From contig JAQTVX010000138.1 of assembly GCA_028706585.1 (NCBI GenBank), forward strand, positions 1-6,198: a DNA stretch of 6,198 bases, in the 5' to 3' direction. The stretch is from Candidatus Krumholzibacteriia bacterium. Its GTDB lineage: Bacteria; Krumholzibacteriota; Krumholzibacteriia; Krumholzibacteriales; Krumholzibacteriaceae. Under the pieces are notes generated by a model. It was not told where the DNA came from. It saw only the letters and a program-made list of their open reading frames with translations, and made no database searches. Positions 1 to 6,034 of this stretch are shown piece by piece. Both the position numbers and the translations under genes were made by a program. How positions within the stretch are numbered: the stretch's first letter is position 1; the number at the start of each line of letters is the position of its first letter.

Positions 1-2
1 TC

Positions 3-953
3 TCGCCCTCGCGGCGCAGCTTCGTCGCCTACCGGGTTGGGAATCACTTCGCCCTGGCGCTCGCCGATCCCGTCGGACCCGAAGAGGAGATCGAAGGCAT
101 CGTATCGCTCTATGCGGAATTCTGCCGCGAGAACGACTGGGGCGTGGGATTCCATCAGACGCTTCCCGATTTTCTGGGCGTCTACGAGAAGCTTGGCTTC
201 AGAAAGATCAAGGTCGGGGACGAGGCGGTCGTGGACCTCGCACGGTTCTCGCTCGATGGCAAGGACAGGAAGGCATTCAGACATATTGTCAACAAGCTGG
301 AGGAGAATGGAGTCGGATATCAATGGCACGAGCCGCCGCTGTCCGACGAGGTTGTCGAGCAGGCCAAACAGGTGTCGGACGCATGGCTCCGGATCGCGGG
401 ACGCAAGGAGCGGCGGTTCACGCTCGGAGCTTTCGACCCCGTGTACATCCGGTCGACCCCGCTCGCCGCAGCGGTCGACGCGACCGGGAAGATGCTCGCG
501 TTCACTAACCGGATCCCGTCGTACCGGGCCGGAGAGGCCACGATCGATCTCATGCGCCACCGCCCCGATTCCCCGGTGGGCGTCATGGACTATCTTTTCG
601 TAAAGCTGTTTCTTCAGCTCAGGGAGAAAGGGTTCGCGAGATTCAGCCTGGGCCTGGCGCCGATGTCCGGATTCCGGGAGAACGAGAACGCATCCGTCGA
701 GGAAAAGGCGATCCACTCCTTCTTCCAGCACCTGAACTTTCTCTTCAGCTACCGTGGGCTCAAGCGCTACAAGGCCAAATTCGCCGACTCTTGGGAGCCG
801 CGCTACTCGATATACCGGGCACCCCTCGATCTCGCGAGAATGGCGTTGGCCCTGAGCGCGGTGTCTGGAATGAAGCGTGCCAAGGCAGGCGAGCTCGAAT
901 CGCCGGAAGAGGAAGATGACATCCTGGGAGAAGCGACCGCCGAACATCTGTGA
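3..953 (+). CDS. MprF-type phosphatidylglycerol lysyltransferase C-terminal (DUF2156) domain protein, 5' end cut off
   Basis: The frame is open from the window edge to TGA at 951-953, giving about 316 visible residues. An internal GTG at 144 is not the start, because family-like sequence (GNHFALALADPVG) lies upstream of it. The protein matches the cytosolic synthase half of MprF, which transfers an aminoacyl group from aminoacyl-tRNA to phosphatidylglycerol. Family features seen are the DPVG segment, 'GFHQTLPDFLGVYEKLGF', the 'EPPLSDE' and 'VSDAWL' stretch, 'IDLMRHRPDSPVGVMDYLF', 'FSLGLAPMSG' and the closing 'GLKRYKAKFADSWEPRY'. This covers nearly the whole double-GNAT domain. An acidic tail (ELESPEEEDD) ends the protein. 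No membrane segment is visible, but the missing N-terminus could hold some. The flippase-like gene follows after 20 bases, suggesting one transcript. Family assignment is firm. The amino acid and lipid substrate cannot be read from sequence; many DUF2156 proteins are uncharacterised. Confidence 0.88.
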   Translation, partial: SPSRRSFVAYRVGNHFALALADPVGPEEEIEGIVSLYAEFCRENDWGVGFHQTLPDFLGVYEKLGFRKIKVGDEAVVDLARFSLDGKDRKAFRHIVNKLEENGVGYQWHEPPLSDEVVEQAKQVSDAWLRIAGRKERRFTLGAFDPVYIRSTPLAAAVDATGKMLAFTNRIPSYRAGEATIDLMRHRPDSPVGVMDYLFVKLFLQLREKGFARFSLGLAPMSGFRENENASVEEKAIHSFFQHLNFLFSYRGLKRYKAKFADSWEPRYSIYRAPLDLARMALALSAVSGMKRAKAGELESPEEEDDILGEATAEHL

Positions 954-973
954 CGGGCGCCTCGGAAGCAACG

Positions 974-1978
974 ATGACTGAAATGCGGAAGTGGAGCTGC
1001 GGAAACGTCGCGAGGCAAGTCCTCGGCTACGTCATCGCAGCGGCCTGTCTCGTCTGGGTCTTTCACGACGTTCATGGCGATGAGCTGCTCGCCCAGGCGC
1101 GGAGCATCCGCTGGGAATGGGCCGCCGTGGCGATCGTGCTCGACTTTTTGAGCTACGTGTGCCAGGGAGTGCGGTGGCGGTTCCTGCTCATGCCCGCTGG
1201 CGGCATATCCCTGGTGCGCGCGACGAAGGCGATCTACGCAGGTCTCTTCACCAACGAGATTGTGCCGCTGCGCGTCGGCGAGCTGGTGCGGGCCTATATC
1301 GTGTCGCGCTGGCGCGCGATCGCATTTGTGGACGTCCTTCCATCCATCGCCGTCGAGCGCTTCTTTGACGGGATCTGGCTTGCCGTGGGGATCGGTCTGA
1401 CGGCCATCTTCGTCAGCCTGCCCGAAAATCTCGTCAGGGCCGCCGACGTGTTCGGCGTCGTCGTGCTTCTCGCGGCGGCGCTATTCGTCGCGCTCGTCAT
1501 CCGAAAGAAACGAGCGTCGGCGAGCCCGACACCGGGGAGGAAAAGGCTCTGGAAGCCGCTGCGGTTATTGGCGGCGCTCCTCGACCGGCTCGCGCGGGGA
1601 ATCGGGGAGATCGGGACGTCGAGATGCTTCTACTATTCCCTGTTCTCGTCTCCGCTCATCTTCGTCTGCCAAATTCTCGCGTTCTGGTGCGTCATGGAGG
1701 CATGCGGCCTGGGCCTGCCGCTGTGGACGGGGGCGGCGGTCTTCATGATCCTGTACTTCGGAACCGCCATCCCGAACACGCCATCGAACATCGGCACCTA
1801 CCAGTTCTTCACCGTTCTCGGCCTATCGCTTTTCGGCGTCGACAAAACGACGGCTGCGGGTTTCTCTGTAGCGGTGTTCGTCATCCTGACCGTGCCCTTG
1901 TGGATTATTGGAATCGCCGCAATTGCCGGGACGGGGCTGCGGCTCAAGGACATCAGGAGCGGGATCGGGGCGTGGTAG
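974..1978 (+). CDS. Flippase-like integral membrane protein (LPG_synthase_TM / AglD family, PF03706)
   Basis: A protein of 334 residues from ATG 974, hydrophobic throughout with roughly seven to eight membrane segments. The family's three conserved patches are present: 'TNEIVPLRVGELVRAY' near the second to third segment, 'AVERFFDG' just after, and 'IPNTPSNIGTYQ' in the C-terminal third. A basic cytoplasmic loop (RKKRASASPTPGRKR) splits the molecule. The family is homologous to the N-terminal flippase part of MprF, which exposes lysyl-phosphatidylglycerol on the outer leaflet; many stand-alone members have unknown lipid substrates. ATG 974 is chosen because GGAAG (964-968) precedes it by 5 bases. 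In-frame alternatives are GTG 950, overlapping the upstream stop but lacking a well-spaced ribosome site, and ATG 983. The gene follows the MprF-type synthase gene and ends 45 bases from a convergent gene. A role in moving the neighbour's lipid product is inference. Confidence 0.88.
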   Translation: MTEMRKWSCGNVARQVLGYVIAAACLVWVFHDVHGDELLAQARSIRWEWAAVAIVLDFLSYVCQGVRWRFLLMPAGGISLVRATKAIYAGLFTNEIVPLRVGELVRAYIVSRWRAIAFVDVLPSIAVERFFDGIWLAVGIGLTAIFVSLPENLVRAADVFGVVVLLAAALFVALVIRKKRASASPTPGRKRLWKPLRLLAALLDRLARGIGEIGTSRCFYYSLFSSPLIFVCQILAFWCVMEACGLGLPLWTGAAVFMILYFGTAIPNTPSNIGTYQFFTVLGLSLFGVDKTTAAGFSVAVFVILTVPLWIIGIAAIAGTGLRLKDIRSGIGAW

Positions 1979-1996
1979 AGGTCGAATTCGCTCGCC

Positions 1997-2015
1997 CGCG
2001 GCTGCGTGGGCCGCG
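1997..2015. terminator. GC-rich hairpin between convergent genes, possible bidirectional terminator
   Basis: CGCGGC (1997-2002) and GCCGCG (2010-2015) are perfect reverse complements around a 7-base loop, in the 45-base gap between two convergent genes. No run of T follows on either strand, so intrinsic termination is uncertain. The position is the main argument for it. Confidence 0.35.
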
Positions 2016-2023
2016 CGGAATGC

Positions 2024-2581
2024 TCACATATCCCACTTGAAACGGTAGCGGCAGCAGGAACCGCCTTTGGCGCGGCATTCCTCCTCGACCGCTTCGACGT
2101 TTCGCGCGCCGCACATCCGGAGCGCTTCCTTGTGATATCCGATAACGGTGAGGCAATCGGAAGCGGAGAAGGTTTTGGCGTCATGGGTCGTCATAACGCC
2201 GGAGGTTGGGCCGGTCTGCTCGTATTCGCGGCGCCCGGTATCGTAATAGAATTTGTACATGACATCGAGCTTCTTCATGAATGCCTGTGGATCGCCGGGC
2301 GTGAGAAACGAGCTGTGCATTTTCGTAAGGCTCTGCCGAGCCGACTTCGCGCCGATATCCTCAAAGACCTTTTCCTTGCCTCCCCCTAGCACATTGACGA
2401 TGGTTCGATCGATGCGTTCGCCGAGCTCGAACGGATACCATTTGGCCGCCAGGATCAGGTCGCCGATGGTTTCCCGATCTGCCTGCGGCAAGTTGTCGAG
2501 CACTTTCTGCCATGCGTCCTGCCCGAAGGTGTCTTCTACGAACTTCTTGCGATTCTGGATCACGAGTCCTCTGAGTTCCAT
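2024..2581 (-). CDS. DUF2378/V4R-like small-ligand-binding-type protein with cysteine-rich C-terminus
   Basis: A protein of 185 residues with no membrane segment or signal peptide, so probably cytosolic. The N-terminus (residues 1-65) is helical, with a 'FVEDTFGQDAWQKVL' segment followed by 'AAKWYPFELGERI'. The C-terminus (about 140-183) carries 'VIGYHKEALRMCGARNV' and then 'ECRAKGGSCCRYRFKW', the C-(6)-C-x-aromatic ending typical of V4R and of the myxobacterial DUF2378/TIGR02265 family. Five cysteines cluster there (C143, C157, C169, C176, C177). V4R-type domains are predicted to bind small hydrophobic ligands; the role here is unknown. The start at 2581 is chosen because GAAAGGTG (2589-2596 on the minus strand) sits 7 bases upstream. 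A longer frame from ATG 2632 would overlap the phzF-like gene by 23 bases and has poorer ribosome-site spacing. The gene lies 28 bases after the phzF-like gene and is almost certainly co-transcribed with it. The family call is by eye. Confidence 0.72.
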   Translation of the reverse strand: MELRGLVIQNRKKFVEDTFGQDAWQKVLDNLPQADRETIGDLILAAKWYPFELGERIDRTIVNVLGGGKEKVFEDIGAKSARQSLTKMHSSFLTPGDPQAFMKKLDVMYKFYYDTGRREYEQTGPTSGVMTTHDAKTFSASDCLTVIGYHKEALRMCGARNVEAVEEECRAKGGSCCRYRFKWDM

Positions 2582-2609
2582 CGCGAAACACCTTTCTCGA
2601 GCCGAAAGG

Positions 2610-3605
2610 TCATAGAACCGTAATTTCCTCATCCTCGAGTACGATCTCCCGAGTTGTCGATGTGACCGCGAGACCCCCGAATTGCACGGATATATTGCCG
2701 TCCTCGTTCTCGCCGACCTCTACGACGACGCGCGACAAGCGTTCGAGGTCCCGTCCCTGTTCCATGATCATGAGGCCCGGCGAAACACTGCCATGGCCGA
2801 TGAGGTATGCGGCGATGCTCGCGGCCCCGGCGCCTGAGGCGTCGTCTTCCCACATTCCCATCGCGGGCGAAAAATGGCGCGAGTAAGTGACGCAGCCCTC
2901 GCTCACTGGCTCGAGCGTGAAAACGTCCGTCGTGAGCACGCCGAGCTTATCGTTCAGCAGGCGTAACCTGATGAGGTCCGGGTTCATGGCAGAGACAGTC
3001 TCCCGTCTCTGAACGGGAACGATGAGCTGCGATATGCCGCTGAATATGATCTGAACGGGAAGACCGGTCACGCGGATCTCACTTTCCGGAATGCCCAGAA
3101 TCCTGGCGATCTCTCCGCTGGGGACGCTCGCCTGTCTGAACTCATTCGTTATCCGGTGGATCATGATGCGTTCGAGCGCTCCGATCGTCCGTCCGTCGAT
3201 AATGAGGGGGACCGTGCCCGCCTCGGGGCGCCACGCCGAGGACTCGGATTTCATATCGAGGTGGAAATCGACCGGGACGATGCCGGCGTTCGTTTCGAGG
3301 AGCATCCGTGTCGTTCCATGATCGAGCCTGACCAGGCCCTCTTCCGCCAAAGCGAAGCATGTGGCGAGCATCGCATGGCCGCTGAAGTTGTACTCGAAGT
3401 CCGGCGTGAAGAACCGCACGCGATGCGCCGCCTCCGGCGCGTCGGGAGGGCTCACGAATGTGGATTCCAGCGTGTTGAGCTCGGAGGCGATTCGCTGCAT
3501 AACTTCCACCGAGATGCCTTCAGCGTGCAATATAACGCCGGCGGGGTTGCCGCAAAACGGCCGAGTCGTGAATGCATCAACCTGTTTCATAAGGAGCTTC
3601 GCCAT
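2610..3605 (-). CDS. PhzF-family isomerase/epimerase
   Basis: A 331-residue protein, somewhat longer than many family members (about 260-300). PhzF proteins have a diaminopimelate-epimerase fold of two similar halves. The founding member isomerises trans-2,3-dihydro-3-hydroxyanthranilate in phenazine synthesis; most homologues have other, unknown substrates. Signatures seen are 'VDAFTTRPFCGNPAGV' (9-24), the catalytic Glu in 'NTLESTFV' (E47), 'RFFTPDFEYNFSGHA' with His77, and the second-half motif 'SRHFSPAMGMWEDDASGAGA' (242-261). The catalytic acid and both GHA and ED-SG elements are intact, so the enzyme should be active. ATG 3605 is preceded by GAGGTG at 5-base spacing. No other phenazine gene lies in the window, so phenazine production is not supported and the symbol is left blank. 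The gene opens a leftward operon with the DUF2378/V4R-like gene, driven by the consensus promoter at 3934-3961. Confidence 0.93.
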   Translation of the reverse strand: MAKLLMKQVDAFTTRPFCGNPAGVILHAEGISVEVMQRIASELNTLESTFVSPPDAPEAAHRVRFFTPDFEYNFSGHAMLATCFALAEEGLVRLDHGTTRMLLETNAGIVPVDFHLDMKSESSAWRPEAGTVPLIIDGRTIGALERIMIHRITNEFRQASVPSGEIARILGIPESEIRVTGLPVQIIFSGISQLIVPVQRRETVSAMNPDLIRLRLLNDKLGVLTTDVFTLEPVSEGCVTYSRHFSPAMGMWEDDASGAGAASIAAYLIGHGSVSPGLMIMEQGRDLERLSRVVVEVGENEDGNISVQFGGLAVTSTTREIVLEDEEITVL

Positions 3606-3927
3606 GGATCACCTCATGGTCAAGTCGATGGTGCAAAATCCAATATCGCGGCGCAAAACGGCACATAATGGGGTATGATTGCTCATTGTCTCTTTGCCGC
3701 GCAACTGCGTGCTAGTTAGTATGTTAGCCTCTCCGCCCCGGTGTCGATGCATCTGCTGAGCCGCTTTCTGTTCTTTCGGTGCATAACGAGTACCGAAGAG
3801 AGGGGGATGGAAGAGGCTCACCATTCGCGCGGAGACTCAGGCGCTAGGCCGGATAGGCCTATTTGGAATGATTGGAAATCGGATTGCCATGGTGCGGGCA
3901 ATTCTCCGGGTCGAGCCAATGAAAAAC
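3606..3927 (-). promoter_or_regulatory. Predicted 320-nt leader of the phzF-like transcript, with a short open frame next to the gene start
   Basis: This stretch lies between the predicted leftward transcription start (about 3927) and the phzF-like ATG. It holds no recognisable gene. A 71-codon frame (3609-3824, minus) resembles no family I know. Its last part, 25 codons from ATG 3686, has a weak AAAGAG site upstream and ends in TGA at 3611-3609, inside the phzF ribosome site and 3 bases before the phzF ATG. That layout would permit translational coupling or a leader peptide. Two inverted repeats are visible: TAGGCC/GGCCTA (3845-3850 and 3856-3861) and TTCGGT/ACCGAA (3775-3780 and 3792-3797). 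Function is not established. Confidence 0.4.
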
Positions 3928-3933
3928 GGCAGA

Positions 3934-3961
3934 ATTATACCTTAAAGATCGGCTATGTCAA
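3934..3961 (-). promoter_or_regulatory. Leftward sigma70 promoter for the phzF-like operon
   Basis: Read on the minus strand this is TTGACA (3961-3956), a 16-base spacer, then TATAAT (3939-3934): both hexamers match the consensus fully. The predicted start of transcription is near 3927. The only genes downstream on this strand are the phzF-like gene and its partner. Confidence 0.75.
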
Positions 3962-3976
3962 ACTCGGAGCTTGACA
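3956..3976. promoter_or_regulatory. 21-base near-palindrome joining both -35 boxes, candidate operator
   Basis: The site is centred on G3966. The arms TGTCAA (3956-3961) and TTGACA (3971-3976) are perfect reverse complements, and the inner CTC (3963-3965) and GAG (3967-3969) also match, so nine of ten base pairs around the centre are symmetric (3962/3970 is the mismatch). The outer arms are the two back-to-back -35 boxes and would match anyway. The inner CTC-G-GAG symmetry is extra and suggests a dimeric regulator site. Confidence 0.5.
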
Positions 3977-4000
3977 GCAAAATCCCCGATGGGATACAAT
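3971..4000 (+). promoter_or_regulatory. Rightward sigma70 promoter for the subtilase gene
   Basis: A perfect TTGACA (3971-3976), an 18-base spacer and TACAAT (3995-4000), one mismatch from the -10 consensus. The predicted start of transcription is near 4006-4008, leaving a leader of about 160 nt before the protease ATG. Confidence 0.72.
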
Positions 4001-4010
4001 TCATCCTAAA

Positions 4011-4134
4011 CACTTTTGTGCCGCTAGGGGAAGCGGGAAATTCTCGGGGGCATTTATGCAAAGGAGGTTTGTATGCGCTGAGTCACCGGCGTTAGCCGGT
4101 TGTATGCCCATTTCGCTGAATTGAGTAGCGAATG
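4011..4134 (+). promoter_or_regulatory. Structured 5' leader of the subtilase mRNA (several perfect hairpins)
   Basis: Consecutive stems can be drawn. CCGCT/AGCGG (4021-4025, 4032-4036) has the loop AGGGGA. An outer stem GGGCAT/ATGCCC (4048-4053, 4104-4109) encloses two hairpins: ATGCAAA/TTTGTAT (4056-4062, 4068-4074, one G-U pair) with loop GGAGG, and ACCGGC/GCCGGT (4085-4090, 4095-4100) with loop GTTA. A further stem TTCGCT/AGCGAA (4112-4117, 4127-4132) follows, and a small CAC/GTG stem (4011-4020) precedes. The enclosed set forms a three-way junction. It matches no riboswitch class I can recognise. It lies wholly between the predicted transcription start and the ribosome site of the protease. 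Confidence 0.5.
4073..4081 (+). other. Two-codon start-stop frame (ATG CGC TGA) with a perfect ribosome site
   Basis: AAAGGAGG (4060-4067) is followed 5 bases later by ATG (4073-4075), one Arg codon and TGA (4079-4081). The initiation site copies that of the protease: AAAGGAG, six bases, ATG, with TATGC shared at the start codon in both. A ribosome could initiate here but would stop after two residues. It may act as an upstream regulatory minigene, or as a ribosome-binding stabiliser of the type known as STAB-SD. It could also be chance. Confidence 0.4.
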
Positions 4135-4165
4135 ATCCCATCAAATTACGCCAAAGGAGATACCT

Positions 4166-5962
4166 ATGCACCGCTCTCTTCGCTGTGTAATAGTTGCTGG
4201 GATGGTGGCCGCCGGATTACTGGCAGCTTGCTCCCAGAACCCCACTTCACCAACCGAACAATCCCTCACACAAGCTCCCCTGCTCGCGAAGATTCCCGGG
4301 GGTGAGTATGTTCCGAACGGCTATATCGTAGTATTCAAGGATGACGTCACGGATGTAGCGGACAACGTCTCCGACATCGCGACCAATCATGGATTCAGGC
4401 CGGACCATCAGTTCAAGTCGGCGATCAAGGGATTTTCCGGCCAGCTTACTGCGGATCAGCTCACCGCTCTGCGGAACGATCCGCGAGTAAAATATATTGA
4501 ACAGGATGCTGTGGTCCATATGTCCACCACGCAGACGGGAGCCACATGGGGCATTGATCGCATCGATCAGACGGCTCTGCCGCTGAGCGGCACCTACACG
4601 TACAACTACACTGGCTCCGGTGTTAAGGCGTACATCATCGACACAGGCATCCTGTACACGCATACCGACTTCGGCGGCCGTGCGATCTATGGTGTGGATG
4701 AGATCTCCTCGAGCAACGGTGGCGTGGACCAGAACGGCCATGGCACGCACGTGTCCGGCACAGTGGGCGGCACGACCTACGGCGTCGCCAAGGGCGTCAC
4801 GCTGGTCGCGGTGCGCGTGCTTGACGCCAGCGGCTCGGGCACGACCTCCGGCGTGGTCGCAGGCATAGACTGGGTCACCTCCAACCACGCTTCCGGTGAG
4901 CTCGCCGTCGCCAACATGTCCCTGGGTGGCGCGGCCTCGACGACGCTCGACAACGCAGTGATCGCCGCGATCAACGACGGCGTCACGTTCTGCGTCGCCG
5001 CGGGCAACAACGGCGCCCTCGCCTCCAACTACTCGCCGGCGCGTGTCGCGGCGGCGATCACGGTGGGAGCCACGAGCAGCACCGACGTGTTCGCGTCGTG
5101 GTCGAACTACGGCTCCGCCGTGGACGTCAACGCCCCCGGTGTGAGCATCAAGTCGGACTACTATACATCGACGACCGCGACGGCGACGATGTCGGGAACC
5201 TCGATGGCATCGCCGCACGTCACTGGCGTTGCGGCACTGTACCTCGCGCAGTTCCCGACGGCGACGCCGGCAACGATCCACGCGGCGATCGTGGCGGCTG
5301 CCACTCCGAACGTGATCACGAGCATCAAGACCGGTACGCCCAACCTGCTGCTCTATTCGCTCTTCGGCACGCCCACGGTCCCCTCGGCTCCGACGCTGAG
5401 CTCGCCGACGAACGGCGCGACGGCGGTTTCGACCAGCCCGACCTTGAGCTGGGCGGCTTCCAGCGGCGCCACGTCGTATAGGTACCAGGTTTCGACGAGC
5501 TCGGACTTCTCGGTGACCCTATATGACGCCAGCACCAGCAGCACGTCGGTGGCTCTGTCGGTCCTGGCCGCCAGCACGACCTACTACTGGCGCGTGAACG
5601 CGACGAACACGGCCGGCACGAGCGATTGGTCGAGCGTCTATAGCTTCACGACGGCCTCGAGCTCGGGCTCCGCTCCGTCGGCCCCGACGCTCATCTCGCC
5701 GACAAACGGCGCGACGAGCGTTTCGAGAACGCCTACTCTCTCGTGGGCTGCCTCGACGGGCGCGACGTCGTACAGCTACCAGGTTTCGACGAGCTCGTCG
5801 TTCTCGACCATTGCACGCAGCGGCACCACGACCAGCACGTCGGTTACCATTTCGTCGTCGTTGAGCAAGAACACGACCTACTATTGGCGCGTGAACGCGA
5901 CCAATACGTACGGCACGAGCGCCTGGTCCTCTGTCTGGAACTTCAAGACGAGAAACAGGTAG
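4166..5962 (+). CDS. Secreted lipoprotein subtilisin-like serine protease (S8, proteinase K/aqualysin type) with two FnIII-like modules
   Basis: A 598-residue endopeptidase. Residues 1-21 form a lipoprotein signal with lipobox L-A-A-C; Cys22 would carry the lipid, and no Asp follows it at +2, so outer-membrane sorting is possible. An inhibitor I9 propeptide spans about 50-118 ('YIVVFKDDV' to 'VKYIEQD'). The mature domain begins near 121-125 ('QTGATWGIDRIDQ', as in aqualysin). The triad is Asp159 ('IIDTG'), His192 ('GHGTHVSGT') and Ser346 ('SGTSMASPHV'); Asn281 in 'AAGNNG' is the oxyanion residue. Two fibronectin-III-like repeats (about 406-496 and 504-595) end the protein, without a sorting tail. 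Cleavage of the propeptide would separate the protease from its lipid anchor, releasing it. ATG 4166 has AAAGGAG (4153-4159) 6 bases upstream. The gene has its own promoter, a structured leader and a terminator, so it is monocistronic. The first 350 bases are less GC-rich than the catalytic part. Confidence 0.96.
   Translation: MHRSLRCVIVAGMVAAGLLAACSQNPTSPTEQSLTQAPLLAKIPGGEYVPNGYIVVFKDDVTDVADNVSDIATNHGFRPDHQFKSAIKGFSGQLTADQLTALRNDPRVKYIEQDAVVHMSTTQTGATWGIDRIDQTALPLSGTYTYNYTGSGVKAYIIDTGILYTHTDFGGRAIYGVDEISSSNGGVDQNGHGTHVSGTVGGTTYGVAKGVTLVAVRVLDASGSGTTSGVVAGIDWVTSNHASGELAVANMSLGGAASTTLDNAVIAAINDGVTFCVAAGNNGALASNYSPARVAAAITVGATSSTDVFASWSNYGSAVDVNAPGVSIKSDYYTSTTATATMSGTSMASPHVTGVAALYLAQFPTATPATIHAAIVAAATPNVITSIKTGTPNLLLYSLFGTPTVPSAPTLSSPTNGATAVSTSPTLSWAASSGATSYRYQVSTSSDFSVTLYDASTSSTSVALSVLAASTTYYWRVNATNTAGTSDWSSVYSFTTASSSGSAPSAPTLISPTNGATSVSRTPTLSWAASTGATSYSYQVSTSSSFSTIARSGTTTSTSVTISSSLSKNTTYYWRVNATNTYGTSAWSSVWNFKTRNR
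5381..5956 (+). repeat. Tandem repeat encoding two fibronectin-III-like modules
   Basis: Two copies, starting at 5381 and 5675, offset by 294 bases (98 codons). Each begins PSAPTL-SPTNGAT, continues with PTLSWAAS-GATSY-YQVSTSS, and ends TTYYWRVNATNT-GTS-WSSV. Similarity holds at the nucleotide level, for example the shared stretch starting at 5483 and 5777. Such modules in secreted hydrolases usually act as spacers or bind polysaccharide or protein substrates. Confidence 0.85.
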
Positions 5963-6004
5963 CGATGCGCTGATTTCGGAAGCATCGTTCGCTCGAACAA
6001 GCAC

Positions 6005-6034
6005 GGAGGGCGTCCCGAAATCGGGACGCCTTCC
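6005..6034 (+). terminator. Intrinsic-type terminator after the subtilase gene
   Basis: A 13-base-pair stem pairs 6005-6017 with 6022-6034 around the loop AAAT. The core GGCGTCCCG/CGGGACGCC is perfect, and there is one G-U pair further out (6008/6031). It starts 43 bases after the stop codon. The following bases (TGCTGT) are only mildly T-rich, so it may be factor-assisted. Confidence 0.72.

Noticed and set aside
37..603. A 188-codon plus-strand frame in the first gene
   Set aside because: Ser/Arg-rich out-of-frame reading; the DUF2156 frame across the same bases matches its family along its whole length.
2610..3605. Phenazine biosynthesis cluster
   Set aside because: Only a PhzF-family protein is present; the family is widespread outside phenazine pathways and no other phz gene is in the window.
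3741..3974. A 77-codon plus-strand frame upstream of the protease
   Set aside because: No ribosome site, no family resemblance, and it runs across the leftward promoter and ends within the rightward -35 box.
4021..4109. Thiamine pyrophosphate or cyclic-di-GMP riboswitch, suggested by CTAGGGG, GCTGAG and TAGCCGG-like pieces
   Set aside because: The TPP core ending (CTGATC with the following conserved bases) is missing, and the cyclic-di-GMP class I receptor bases do not occur at the right spacing. The stems differ from both folds.
4247..5281. A 344-codon open frame on the minus strand opposite the protease gene
   Set aside because: Its translation is dominated by Arg, His and Val, as expected from the antisense of a GC-rich gene. 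It has no domain and lies fully within a certain S8 protease.
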